Positions 18,780 to 28,697 of a stretch of 64,000 bases of DNA are shown here, one piece after another; within the stretch, counting starts at the first letter, position 1; every line of letters starts with the position of its first letter. A program made the position numbers and the translations under genes. Source of the stretch: an uncultured bacterium. Its GTDB lineage: Bacteria > Spirochaetota > Leptospiria > Leptospirales > Leptonemataceae. The stretch spans positions 124,001-188,000 of the forward strand of contig CALFVU010000007.1 of assembly GCA_937928085.1 (NCBI GenBank). Reading direction: 5' to 3'. A model generated the notes under the pieces. The model searched no databases. It worked only from the letters and a program-made list of their open reading frames with translations, and was not told the DNA's origin.

Positions 18780-18986
18780 AAGTATCTCCTTAAAACACAA
18801 TTTTGCAATTCTTATACCTATTTTATAAATTGCTATTTGCTTAAATAATAATCAATCTGTAGTTTTGATAATCGAAATGTATATAAATTAACAAAAATCA
18901 TAAAAAATTGATTAAAATAATTTTTACTTATAAAGTTGGGTTAAAACTAATTTAAATAAAATAGAATTAAATACGAAAATAAAATT

Positions 18987-20813
18987 TTATTCCCAAAAAT
19001 CCCAAAGATCAATACCCGAAATTCTTTTTAATGAATTTTTAAAACAAAAATCAAGAGTTTCTTTAGAGCTAATCAAATAAAGTTTTTCTTTAGCTCTTGT
19101 AATCGCAGTATATAAAGTTTTTTTATTTAATAATTTTATAAAATTTTTATAATTTTCTGTCACTTTAGGTAAAATCAAAAACACTTCTTTGTATTCGCTT
19201 CCTTGACTTTTATGAATTGTCATTGTGTAAGCATAATCAAATTTTTTTAAAGAAAGTAAAGAATAGAAATAAAACTTAGTGTCTCCTTTAAAACAAACAA
19301 ATTCATTGTTATTTTTATCTCGTAAAAGAATACCGATATCTCCATTAAAAAGTTGATTATAATAATCATTTTCTGTAATTAAAATAGGAAATGCAGAAAG
19401 AATTTTTTTGCTGTTATTATTTTCTTTTATCATTTGGTTGATGCTAGAAACTCCGAGTTCACCTAAATGAGTAGGCACTAAAATTTTGTAATTTATAATT
19501 TTTTCGTAAATTTCTTCAATCAATATATGATCCCATTCTTCTTTTGACTTTGTTTGAATCTTTTCTAAATTTATTAAAAAAGATTTGGTAAAAATTTTAT
19601 TTTCTAAATATTTTATAATTAGTTGAAAAATTACATTTTTATTGTTTTCATCAATCCATACAATAGGAGATTGACTATTTAAAAAGCTATTTTTGTATGT
19701 TTTATAAGAATTTAAATAATCAAAAATTTTATCTGATTCTTCTTCGATAATGAAATCTGCTAATTGTTTGATTTCTTTAGTATTTCTGTAAGAAGTTTTT
19801 AAGTTCACAAAGTAAGAATTATGAATTTTTAAATTGATATTGTAATTTGATTTAATAAAATTTTCTATATTTCCGGTTTCTGAAAAAGTTTTTTTAGGAA
19901 TTAAATCTTCTAAAACATTTCCTTCCAAAACAGAGGGTAGCTGATTTTTATCTCCTAATACAACAATTTTATTATTAGGAGATAATTCGGGAATAGCTAA
20001 AAAAAGATTTTGCATTAGAAATATATCAATCATAGAAGCTTCGTCGATAATCAATAAATGGAATCGTAAAAAATTCTGTTGATTATAAAAAAATTCATTT
20101 GTTAAAGGATTAAATTTTAAAAGACGATGAATTGTAAAAGGTTTAATTTGATCTAAATCATTATGATCGATGATGTTTTTTAAATTTTGGGTTATGCTTT
20201 CTTTTAAGCGGGATGCTGCCCTACCTGTAGGAGCTGAAATGAAAATTTTATCAGGAGGAATTCCTAAAAAAAGATGGATTCCCACAACATGAGATGCAAT
20301 TCTTGTTTTTCCTGTTCCCGGTCCTCCAGATATAATTAGAAAAGGTTGTATGGTACTTAAAATTATACTTAAAGTTTGCTCTTCATTTAAGTCATTTCTT
20401 ACTAAAGAAAGATATTTGTTTACCAAATCTAAATCAAAAGTTTTATAAAAAGTATTACTTTTTAAAGATTTTAATTTTTCTTTTAAAGTTAATAAGGCTT
20501 GATAATGTTTTCTAAAATAAATATAAGAATCTTGTATTACGAATAGATTTTTAAAGACTTTATGATTTTCAAATAGTTTGATTTTTTCTTTAAGGCTTTG
20601 TGTGTTTATATGATCATGGTTTATATTTTCAGGAATATCTTCTTCTAAAGAAATGCATAAATTTCCTTTTTGAAGGGAAGACAATAAACATAATAATAAA
20701 GTTTCTAAATCTTTGTGTTCTTCTTTTTTTAATTGTAAATAACTAAAAATATCATTAATCCATTCTTCATAAAAATAATTGAATTCGAAATTTTCTTTTT
20801 CTAAAATATTCAT
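18987..20813 (-). CDS. recD: Exodeoxyribonuclease V subunit RecD
   Basis: RecD is the 5'-3' helicase motor of RecBCD. The 608-aa protein has Walker A SGGPGTGKTRIASHVV, Walker B LLIIDEASMIDIFLM, the VLGDKNQLPSVLEGNVL motif III, and the C-terminal TMTIHKSQGSEYKEVFLILP and YTAITRAKEKLYLI motifs. It is the last gene of the recC-recB-recD operon and starts five bases after the recB stop. Confidence 0.95.
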   Translation of the reverse strand: MNILEKENFEFNYFYEEWINDIFSYLQLKKEEHKDLETLLLCLLSSLQKGNLCISLEEDIPENINHDHINTQSLKEKIKLFENHKVFKNLFVIQDSYIYFRKHYQALLTLKEKLKSLKSNTFYKTFDLDLVNKYLSLVRNDLNEEQTLSIILSTIQPFLIISGGPGTGKTRIASHVVGIHLFLGIPPDKIFISAPTGRAASRLKESITQNLKNIIDHNDLDQIKPFTIHRLLKFNPLTNEFFYNQQNFLRFHLLIIDEASMIDIFLMQNLFLAIPELSPNNKIVVLGDKNQLPSVLEGNVLEDLIPKKTFSETGNIENFIKSNYNINLKIHNSYFVNLKTSYRNTKEIKQLADFIIEEESDKIFDYLNSYKTYKNSFLNSQSPIVWIDENNKNVIFQLIIKYLENKIFTKSFLINLEKIQTKSKEEWDHILIEEIYEKIINYKILVPTHLGELGVSSINQMIKENNNSKKILSAFPILITENDYYNQLFNGDIGILLRDKNNNEFVCFKGDTKFYFYSLLSLKKFDYAYTMTIHKSQGSEYKEVFLILPKVTENYKNFIKLLNKKTLYTAITRAKEKLYLISSKETLDFCFKNSLKRISGIDLWDFWE

Positions 20814-20817
20814 AAAT

Positions 20818-23800
20818 TTATAAAATTTCTTCTAGTTTTTCTTTAATCTGATTAAATGATAAAAAATGTCTAAAATCAATTCCTTTTGATTCGGATTCGT
20901 AACCTCTTAAATAAAAATAAATAATTCCACCAGGTATAGGAGTTTCGAGATGTTCTTTTAAATTTATTTTTTTTATTTTGTCAAGCCATAGATATAGTGC
21001 ATAGCTATATAATAAATATTGTATTTTATAATGATTATCTGTAAATTCTTTTAATGTTTCTACGTCATATTGAAAAAGTGTAGTCGTTTTATAGTCAAGT
21101 AAATAGAATTTGTTATTATGTTCAAAAAAAAGATCAATATTTCCTGTTATGTAAGAATTTGGTAATTTGCTAATTATACAAGGATTAAGGTTTTGAATTA
21201 AAAAACTAATTTCTTTTTTGATTGTCTCAGTTGGTATTTCTTTTAAAGAAAACTCGTTATTAATCCTAATAGAAAGTATGGTGTGTAAAAAGTTATAAAG
21301 AAAATCTTCTAATTCAGAATCAAAATGAAAAGAATAAAATTTTAATAGATATTCTATACGTTTTTTATATATATTTTTTAAATAATTTTTATTATATTTT
21401 AAAAAATCACAAAAAGAAATAATTTGGAAAATCTTATGAATACAATTACCTGTATTGACACTTGGTGGAAAATAAAAATCAAACTTAGTAGATAAATTTT
21501 TACTCTCTTTGTTTTCCATTTCTTCGATTTCCAAAAATTCTTCATCATAATCAGATTCATCTAATTCAGAAAAAGTTTTTTTATTTATATTTCTTTCTAA
21601 CGATGAATAAGAATAAAGAAAATATCGTTTTTCAGTATATACATTGCTTTCTAGTTTATTAAGATGCTCATAAGATTTTGAAAGTTCTTCAAACTGAGAC
21701 TGAGTTTCAGAAAAAGTTTTTTCTTTTGTGCTTTCCTTAACAAGAAAAGAATCTGTAGAAAAAAAATTAATTTCTGTGTTATTTGTATTTTTTTTAAATT
21801 CTTCTGTTAAGCCTATGAAATGAAAAAAATAAGAAGGTTTTGATTGAATATAAGGTAAGACACAGAAAGCAAGTTCTTTTGCTCTTGTTATGGCAACATA
21901 AAAAAGCCGTAGTTCTTCAGAAAGCACTTCTCTTTCAATTAGTTTTTTTTTCTCTTCTTCTTTTTGATCTAGATAAAAAAAGCATAGATTCCAAAGAGAA
22001 TTTCTAAAATCAAAATATTTGTAATGATGGGAATCACCAATAGCTGGAGATTTCACATCATACCAACCAATGATAAAAACAGTTCGAAATTCCAAACCTT
22101 TTGATTTATGTATTGTTAAAAGTTGTATTTTTTCATCTTCTGAATCTAATTTAAGCTCATATTCTTCTGATACTAAATTTTTTAATTTTTTAAATTCATG
22201 ATATAATTCAATCGCACCTAATTTTTTTGTAGTTCCAATTTCTACGAGAATTTCGATTAAATGCTCAAAATTTGTGATCTTTCTTTCGTAATCGGGAAAA
22301 GCTAAGTATTTGTAATAAAATTTTGTATCTTCTAAAATTCTATAAAACAGTTGAAACCAATTTCTTTTTTCTAAAATTTGATTCCACTCGGAAATTTTTT
22401 CCTGAAAATCAAACGAGTTTTGTTCTATGACTTCAATTTCTATATATGGAATATCAATAAAGTAGTACAAAAGAAACTTTTTTCTTACAACCGTATCTTC
22501 AGGATGAGCTAAAAAACATAATAAGTATTCCATAGCAATAGCTTCTAATGTATTGAAAACATTAATATTTGTATAATCAACAAAAGGAAGTTCCCATCTT
22601 AATAAAATTTTTTTTATAAATTCTGCTTCAATACTACTTCGATAAAGAATTGCAATTTCGGAATATTTATAGTTATAATTTTTTACCAAATCATAAATGA
22701 TTTTTGCAATTATGTTGCCTGCTTCTCTTCTAGCAAGATTAGTATAGTTTTGATTTACTTCAATAAAATTGATAGGTTTGTACATTTTGTACAAAGTTTG
22801 ATTTTTGTTGTTATCTAGGTTGGTATTTTTTGATTTTATTTCTGTATATTCAATTTGACAATCCTTTCTAATTTCTGTTTTTTTATAAAAATGTTCGAAA
22901 ACACTACGAAATAATGTGTTTATAGCATTTACAAAATTTTGTGATGAGCGATAGTTTATTGACAATTGAAATATTCTACTATTAATATCGGATGGATTAT
23001 GTTTACTTATTTCGTTTTTTGCTTTTAAATAAATATATAAATCTGCACCTCTGAATCCATAAATTGCTTGTTTTGGATCTCCTACCGCAATTAAAATATT
23101 ACCGGATTTACCCAAAAAAATTTTTTTAAAGATTGACCATTGGAAAAAATCTGTATCTTGAAATTCATCAATTATACAAACCTGAAACTGATTTTGAAGA
23201 TTTTCTAATAATTTTTGATTAAGTTCTAAAGTTTTATAAAGAGAAGTGATTAAGTCATTATAGGTCAAAATTCCTTTATTTTTTTTATATTGTTGAACCT
23301 GATTATAAATGTATTTTAAATATTTACAAAATTTTTTATTTTGATCAAATTTTAATTTCCATTCATTTTCCTCCAAGAGGATTATATCTTTAAATTCTAT
23401 TGATTCGTTGATAAAATCTAATACAAAGTTTTCTGTTTTTTGAGATTCTTCCAGAAATCTTTTTGAATACAAAAAAAGTTTATTTATACTATGGTTTCTA
23501 GGAAAAAAATCTAAATGAGAAATTTTAGAATCCTTTTGAATATTTAAAAGAAAATTTAAAAATATTTTATTAAGTATCAAATCTTCGTTTTCTATGATTT
23601 CTATTAAAGAAGGTAAGTTGAATTCAAAAGGATATTGTTCTATTATGGTTTTACAAAAACTGTGAATAGTAGAGATATGAATTTCTTCGAAATGAGATAG
23701 TAAATCTTCTATAATTTTTATTTCTTTTGTACATTTTTTATATGTTTGTTTCTCTTTAAAATCGCTATTAATCGTTTCTTCAGCTTTTTCTCGGATTTTA

Positions 23801-23997
23801 CTTATCATTTCTTGAGTAGCTTTTTTTGTAAAAGTTACAATTAAAATATTACGAAAATTAACTTCTTTTTTTAAAATTAATTTAAAAAAAATTTCAATTA
23901 TTGAATGGGTTTTGCCAGTTCCAGCAGAAGCTTCGATCATCAAAGAAGAATTTAAATCGATAGTTTCGATATTAAAAAAATTTTTTTTTGAGTTCAT
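20818..23997 (-). CDS. recB: Exodeoxyribonuclease V subunit RecB
   Basis: RecB is the 3'-5' helicase and nuclease of RecBCD. The 1059-aa protein begins with EASAGTGKTHSIIEIFFKL. It carries UvrD-type motifs FQVCIIDEFQDTDFFQW, AVGDPKQAIYGFRGADLY and LLTIHKSKGLEF, and ends in the RecB nuclease domain, where GNIDLFF...KFYLLDYKTT gives the catalytic Asp and D-x-K residues. It is therefore a complete, nuclease-competent RecB. It starts three bases after the recC stop. Confidence 0.96.
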   Translation of the reverse strand: MNSKKNFFNIETIDLNSSLMIEASAGTGKTHSIIEIFFKLILKKEVNFRNILIVTFTKKATQEMISKIREKAEETINSDFKEKQTYKKCTKEIKIIEDLLSHFEEIHISTIHSFCKTIIEQYPFEFNLPSLIEIIENEDLILNKIFLNFLLNIQKDSKISHLDFFPRNHSINKLFLYSKRFLEESQKTENFVLDFINESIEFKDIILLEENEWKLKFDQNKKFCKYLKYIYNQVQQYKKNKGILTYNDLITSLYKTLELNQKLLENLQNQFQVCIIDEFQDTDFFQWSIFKKIFLGKSGNILIAVGDPKQAIYGFRGADLYIYLKAKNEISKHNPSDINSRIFQLSINYRSSQNFVNAINTLFRSVFEHFYKKTEIRKDCQIEYTEIKSKNTNLDNNKNQTLYKMYKPINFIEVNQNYTNLARREAGNIIAKIIYDLVKNYNYKYSEIAILYRSSIEAEFIKKILLRWELPFVDYTNINVFNTLEAIAMEYLLCFLAHPEDTVVRKKFLLYYFIDIPYIEIEVIEQNSFDFQEKISEWNQILEKRNWFQLFYRILEDTKFYYKYLAFPDYERKITNFEHLIEILVEIGTTKKLGAIELYHEFKKLKNLVSEEYELKLDSEDEKIQLLTIHKSKGLEFRTVFIIGWYDVKSPAIGDSHHYKYFDFRNSLWNLCFFYLDQKEEEKKKLIEREVLSEELRLFYVAITRAKELAFCVLPYIQSKPSYFFHFIGLTEEFKKNTNNTEINFFSTDSFLVKESTKEKTFSETQSQFEELSKSYEHLNKLESNVYTEKRYFLYSYSSLERNINKKTFSELDESDYDEEFLEIEEMENKESKNLSTKFDFYFPPSVNTGNCIHKIFQIISFCDFLKYNKNYLKNIYKKRIEYLLKFYSFHFDSELEDFLYNFLHTILSIRINNEFSLKEIPTETIKKEISFLIQNLNPCIISKLPNSYITGNIDLFFEHNNKFYLLDYKTTTLFQYDVETLKEFTDNHYKIQYLLYSYALYLWLDKIKKINLKEHLETPIPGGIIYFYLRGYESESKGIDFRHFLSFNQIKEKLEEIL

Positions 23998-24000
23998 AAA

Positions 24001-27000
24001 TTATGATTCTTTTTGTAAATTTAATAAAAGAATTTCTTCCCAAACAAGTTGTAATAAAGATTCTTTTTGTTTTAAAATATCCTCAAAATCTATGATTTGT
24101 TTTTTAATTAAGAATTGTTCTTTACTTTCTATTGTAAAAAAATTGTAAAATTTAAGATTATTCCTTTCCAACATTTCTCTTAATAGTTGTTCAAATTGTT
24201 GTTTTTTTGATTCAAAATCTTTAAGTTCTTTTTTATAGATCATTTCTTTTCTTAAATCAAAAAATAGATAAAAAAATTCAAAATCTTTGAAAATTTCCTT
24301 TAAAGAAAAAAGATAAAAATAATTAATAAATGAATGTTCAAAATCATAAAAACTAAAAAAATAAAGATGTAGGTTTTCGAGATCAATAATCAAATCTTTT
24401 TGTAAATAACTTTCGAATAAGTAGTTATCAAATGAATATGCTGGGATTTCTAGAACTTTATTTGGGAATCGAACTTCTTTTTCTAAATCAAAATTAAACT
24501 TTTTATATGGATTTAGATATAAATAATTTTTATAAAATTTTTTATATATATTTTTTAATTCTTCTAAATAGAAAACATTTCTTTTTGTTTTTGATATATT
24601 TGAAGTTTGGTTTGGTTTCTCGATTTGAGTAAATAAATTACACATATCTTCTTTAATTCTATTTTCTAAACTTGTATAAGTTAGTAGACCCTGTATTTTA
24701 TAATAATTGAGAGTTTTTTTTATAATTTTTTTTATGTTTGTTGTGTTGCTATTAAAAATAAACTCTAAGAAAATTTTTTTTATGATTTCTTGTTTTATTC
24801 TTTTATCCAAATCGTATTTAAACATAGATTCGATCACTTCAGTTTCATTAGAAAAATTACTGAGAAGTTGATGTTTTTTAAAATAATATTGAATTGGTTG
24901 TTCTTGAAATTCTATAAATTCTTTTATGGGAATTCGTTTGTTTTCGATGGGGAAGCTTAAACAATCTGGTATAAATTTTTTTTGAACGTATAGATCTTTA
25001 ATTGAATCTTCGCTACTCGAGATAATAAAATTTAAAAATCTTTCGTCCCTTTGATTGCTTGTTAAGTTTTGATTCTTATTTAAAAATTCTCTTAACTGAT
25101 TTAAATCTTTTCGAAAATTAGCAATTAAACTTAAATAAAATTCAAATTTAAGATTAAATTTTTTGTGTTGATTAATTTTGATGGTATAAGGAATTTTTAT
25201 ATAGTTAGTAGAAGTAAGGTTAGACTTATCTAAAAATTTTTTTATTTTTTCGAAGATATAAGAAGGGTATAGGTTTTTATTATTTTGTAAGTCTTTATTT
25301 ACATAAGAGAGAACGAGGGACTCTCTTGCTGATAAAAAAATTTCATAAAAGAGAAATAAATTCTTATCTTGTGGAGAAATAATATTATCAAATAATCTTT
25401 TTTGATTCTGGTTTTGTTTTAAGAAAACATCAATTAAATCATAAATAGAATTGATTTTTTTCTCCGAAAACTCCTCTTGATTTAGACCTATAATATAAAT
25501 TTTTTTGAAAGGAATAGGGCGTAAGGGTTTTAGGGAAGAAATAGAGATCCCATGGAATAAATATTCATTGATTTTAGAAGGAATTTTGTATGATGTGAGT
25601 TTGAAGTAATTATGAAGAAAGTCAGCAGAAGGAGTTATTTTTAAAAGTTTTAAATAATACAATCTATTTTGAAATTCTTTATATGATTTTTTTTCTATAA
25701 AAATGTTTTCTTTATACATATGAATGTTGAAATGTTTCTGAAAGAATAAATCCAATTTATTATAAAAAGATTCTATTTCTTTGTTTTCATGAATCATAAA
25801 ATGGTGAATTTCTTTTAATTCTTTGATCAATTGTAAGATCGAAGAATGAAGTTTTTCTATAATTTCAAGTTTGATTTCAAAATCAAAAAAAGGAAAAATT
25901 AAAAAGTTATTGTATGTTAAGATTTGATCAGTAAATTTTCCAGCTCGGAGTCTTTTTATTGCAATTTCCCAACTGTGATAGGGTTCTCTTTCATCATCAA
26001 AATAAATCTTTAATATTTGAATCAATTTATAAAAAATTGATACATCATCTTGGCTAATTTTATGAGTTTTTTGAAATAATGGATTTTCTAAAATTGATAG
26101 AATTTGCTCGTTGCTAAATGAAATTTTTTGATTAGAAAGCGAATCAAGAATTAAAAAAACAGATTCTAAAGCAGAAGCAAAATAACTTATTTTGTGTTGG
26201 GTTGGATCCTGAATATTATAAGGAATATTTAATGTATCCAAATAACCTACTAAAATAGGAAGGTATTTTTCTAAGTTAGGTGATAAAATTGCTATTTCGT
26301 TTAATTTAAGTTCATTGTTCTTGATAAGTTCTTCTTGTATATCATAAAGGATTGCTTTGATTTCTGCTTTTTTTTCTGGAGCCTCAATTAGTTGTAAAGA
26401 TTTATCTAAAGATTTCGGTTTATTGAATGTTTCTAAGATACCTTTTTCTAAAAATTCAGTTTGTAATTCTTGCAATAAATTTTTTTTTCTATTTAGTTTA
26501 CTTGAAAGATATTTTGGTTGTACTGATGTGATTTCGTTGAGTAATTGAAGGTTGTTGATGGAAATTTTTTGTGCAGAATCTTTAATGTCTTGTTCCTTGA
26601 GTTTTTGTGGATTTAATAAAAGAAGTTGATAGTAATATATATCAATTTTATCCTTTAATGTTTTTAATAACTTGTAATAAAAATAATTGTTATATTGAAA
26701 TGCAAAAATAAATATGCTTAGCTTCTTTTTTAGATTAGGCAGTTCTTTTTCCCAAGGATATTCACAAAAAAGAAAAAATTTTTGAGTTTGCTCTGAGTTC
26801 AATTTTTCTATTTTTTCTTTAAATTTTTTATATAATTTTTTTTGATCCAATAACATTTGTTTTAACGTTTGATTTAGTTCGATATTGCTTTCAGTTATTT
26901 TATCATTAAAATAATCGATTAAAACTGGATTATGATAAAAATAACGTAACATTATTTCTGATAAGTGATATGATAAATCAAACACATTACCTCGTTGAGA

Positions 27001-27345
27001 TTTATGCTGGTCTAAAAAATTTTTAAAGATCTCGAAATCTTCTGAATTTTCTAAAAAGATCTGATAAATAATTAAAGAAAAAAGTACTAAATCAATCGTG
27101 TTTATATTTGGTAAAGATTGATTAAAAATTTTAGTTATTCCTTCTTCGAAAAAGTAAAATTCAAAATTCATACAAATTTGATTTTTTTCTGCAATTTTTT
27201 GTTTTAACCAATATTCAATATTTTTATTAGGTATTAAAACATAATAAGGTTCATATGGATTTTGTTTTTCAACATTGTTTTCTATATTATTTAGGAATTG
27301 CTCAAAAAGAGTTTCTAAATCATTGCTTGTATAAATATTAAGCAT
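24001..27345 (-). CDS. recC: Exodeoxyribonuclease V subunit RecC
   Basis: RecC is the Chi-scanning scaffold of RecBCD. The start was placed at 27345 because MLNIYTSNDLETLFEQFL is the usual RecC N-terminus and AAGAGAA lies upstream, giving 1114 aa. The protein shows the decayed helicase fold of the family, for example the YIIGLNQEEFSEK segment and the C-terminal nuclease-like portion without catalytic residues. Very low GC makes the sequence divergent, but its size and position before recB and recD settle the call. It is the first gene of the operon. Confidence 0.92.
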   Translation of the reverse strand: MLNIYTSNDLETLFEQFLNNIENNVEKQNPYEPYYVLIPNKNIEYWLKQKIAEKNQICMNFEFYFFEEGITKIFNQSLPNINTIDLVLFSLIIYQIFLENSEDFEIFKNFLDQHKSQRGNVFDLSYHLSEIMLRYFYHNPVLIDYFNDKITESNIELNQTLKQMLLDQKKLYKKFKEKIEKLNSEQTQKFFLFCEYPWEKELPNLKKKLSIFIFAFQYNNYFYYKLLKTLKDKIDIYYYQLLLLNPQKLKEQDIKDSAQKISINNLQLLNEITSVQPKYLSSKLNRKKNLLQELQTEFLEKGILETFNKPKSLDKSLQLIEAPEKKAEIKAILYDIQEELIKNNELKLNEIAILSPNLEKYLPILVGYLDTLNIPYNIQDPTQHKISYFASALESVFLILDSLSNQKISFSNEQILSILENPLFQKTHKISQDDVSIFYKLIQILKIYFDDEREPYHSWEIAIKRLRAGKFTDQILTYNNFLIFPFFDFEIKLEIIEKLHSSILQLIKELKEIHHFMIHENKEIESFYNKLDLFFQKHFNIHMYKENIFIEKKSYKEFQNRLYYLKLLKITPSADFLHNYFKLTSYKIPSKINEYLFHGISISSLKPLRPIPFKKIYIIGLNQEEFSEKKINSIYDLIDVFLKQNQNQKRLFDNIISPQDKNLFLFYEIFLSARESLVLSYVNKDLQNNKNLYPSYIFEKIKKFLDKSNLTSTNYIKIPYTIKINQHKKFNLKFEFYLSLIANFRKDLNQLREFLNKNQNLTSNQRDERFLNFIISSSEDSIKDLYVQKKFIPDCLSFPIENKRIPIKEFIEFQEQPIQYYFKKHQLLSNFSNETEVIESMFKYDLDKRIKQEIIKKIFLEFIFNSNTTNIKKIIKKTLNYYKIQGLLTYTSLENRIKEDMCNLFTQIEKPNQTSNISKTKRNVFYLEELKNIYKKFYKNYLYLNPYKKFNFDLEKEVRFPNKVLEIPAYSFDNYLFESYLQKDLIIDLENLHLYFFSFYDFEHSFINYFYLFSLKEIFKDFEFFYLFFDLRKEMIYKKELKDFESKKQQFEQLLREMLERNNLKFYNFFTIESKEQFLIKKQIIDFEDILKQKESLLQLVWEEILLLNLQKES

Positions 27346-27508
27346 AATTCTCTTAAAATTTTGATTTGTCTTGTTGGTCAATCCGTAGTTATATTTTTTT
27401 CTTTTCGCTTAGTTTTTATAATTCTAATTCATAGTTTTGAAGATACAAAATATGATCCTTTTCAAAAAGTTCTTTTTTATATCTTAAGCTTATTTTTGTA
27501 TTTTATGA

Positions 27509-27925
27509 TTAAAGATCAAAAATATGAATTTCATAATCTGCAAAACTAAAGGTATTGGGTTCCACTGCTGGTGTTTTATAACGATCTCCTATTAAACTTT
27601 TTACCGCTTTAAGAGTAGTTATACAATCATCTTTTGATTTGAATATTTCATTTGCCCATAAAGAAGTATATTTTTTTTGTTATAGGAGTAATTATTACAT
27701 GATACATATTTAAATACTTAGATTTTTCAATTGGTTTAATACGATATAACTTTTCTTCATTTTCTGCTTTTGAAATAGAGAGAATCTTTGTTTTTTCTAG
27801 TTGGCTTCCCAATTCTATTCCAAAAGCTTTTATTTTTTTGTTATATTTTTCAAATTTTCTGAAAAATTCTCTGAAAAAAGAAATAAAGGAAAAATCAATA
27901 TCAAAAATAATGAGTATGTTTTCAT
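27509..27925 (-). pseudogene. Small secreted protein gene broken by two compensating frameshifts
   Basis: An AGGAGGAATTT ribosome site precedes the ATG at 27925, which opens a clear signal peptide (MKTYSLFLILIFPLFLFSEN). That frame hits TAA inside an A7 run (27832-27838). The coding sense continues in another frame (IKAFGIELGSQLEKTKI) until an A8 run (27671-27678), after which the original frame resumes (SLWANEIFKSKDDC, then RYKTPAVEP) and ends at 27509. One extra A in the first run and one fewer in the second would give a single 138-aa exported protein. Sequencing error, true decay or phase variation are all possible. The protein family is not recognised. Confidence 0.75.
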
Positions 27926-28051
27926 AAATTCCTCCTAAAAGCATTATTTAGATAAATCAAATTGCTACAAAAAGTTTCTAAATATAAACAAAATTTGCAA
28001 AAAATAGGAACTTTGAAGTAAAAAAATTCAATTTTTATATATAAATTTTAT

Positions 28052-28627
28052 ATGGATAGATCAAACCTTTCAAAAACTTACTTTGAAAAAGAAAAGCCTT
28101 CTTTGTATTTTATATCGGATTCATGTAATTATACATTTTTGAGTGAATATTCGATGGGAATCAGTATGTTACCCGAATATTTTGAGTATTTAAAAATTAT
28201 TTCAAAAAAAAATTTTAATCAATGCTTAAAATATTTATATTTTAAATATCATAAAAGACTTTTATCAATCAAACATGCACCACAAAAAAAAACTGCAACA
28301 ACTACTTATCAACCAAAAAACAAACGATATAAAAATTTAAAACTTAATCATATAAATCCGTATATATGGGAGAAATACTGGGATTTAAGGCGAATCACCG
28401 GATACTCCATAAGTTATATTCTTCGAATTTTCTTAGAGTGGGAAATGGAGTTTAACGAAAAAATTCAACATAAAACAAAAGAAGAAATAGAAAAAGAATA
28501 CCAGCCTTTGGGAATCAATTTATTTCCTGAACCTGAGTTTCAACTTCAGAATAGCTATAGAGTGGAAAAATGGGGGGAAAGTCATAAAAGCGATGTAAAT
28601 ATCCTTTTTAAGGATGAATTTTATTAA
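28052..28627 (+). CDS. DUF1564-like protein (possible ribbon-helix-helix), copy 1
   Basis: This 191-aa protein is clearly paralogous to the one at 55658-56155. The shared core is TYQPKNKRYKNL, then INPYIWEKYWDLRRITGYSISYILRIFLEWEME (split here by position, about residues 88-140). The GYSISYILRIFLEWE segment has the spacing of a ribbon-helix-helix second helix. From memory the pattern fits DUF1564, a multi-copy family typical of Leptospira, but I cannot confirm it. The N-terminal 60 residues and the acidic C-terminus differ between copies. There is no Shine-Dalgarno sequence. It sits alone between the broken secreted gene and the RND pump. Confidence 0.7.
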   Translation: MDRSNLSKTYFEKEKPSLYFISDSCNYTFLSEYSMGISMLPEYFEYLKIISKKNFNQCLKYLYFKYHKRLLSIKHAPQKKTATTTYQPKNKRYKNLKLNHINPYIWEKYWDLRRITGYSISYILRIFLEWEMEFNEKIQHKTKEEIEKEYQPLGINLFPEPEFQLQNSYRVEKWGESHKSDVNILFKDEFY

Positions 28628-28697
28628 TTTTTTATGAATTGTTTTTTTACCTGTTGTTTTTATTTGCTTTTTGGCTTTTTTTGATAGTAAGATAAAT

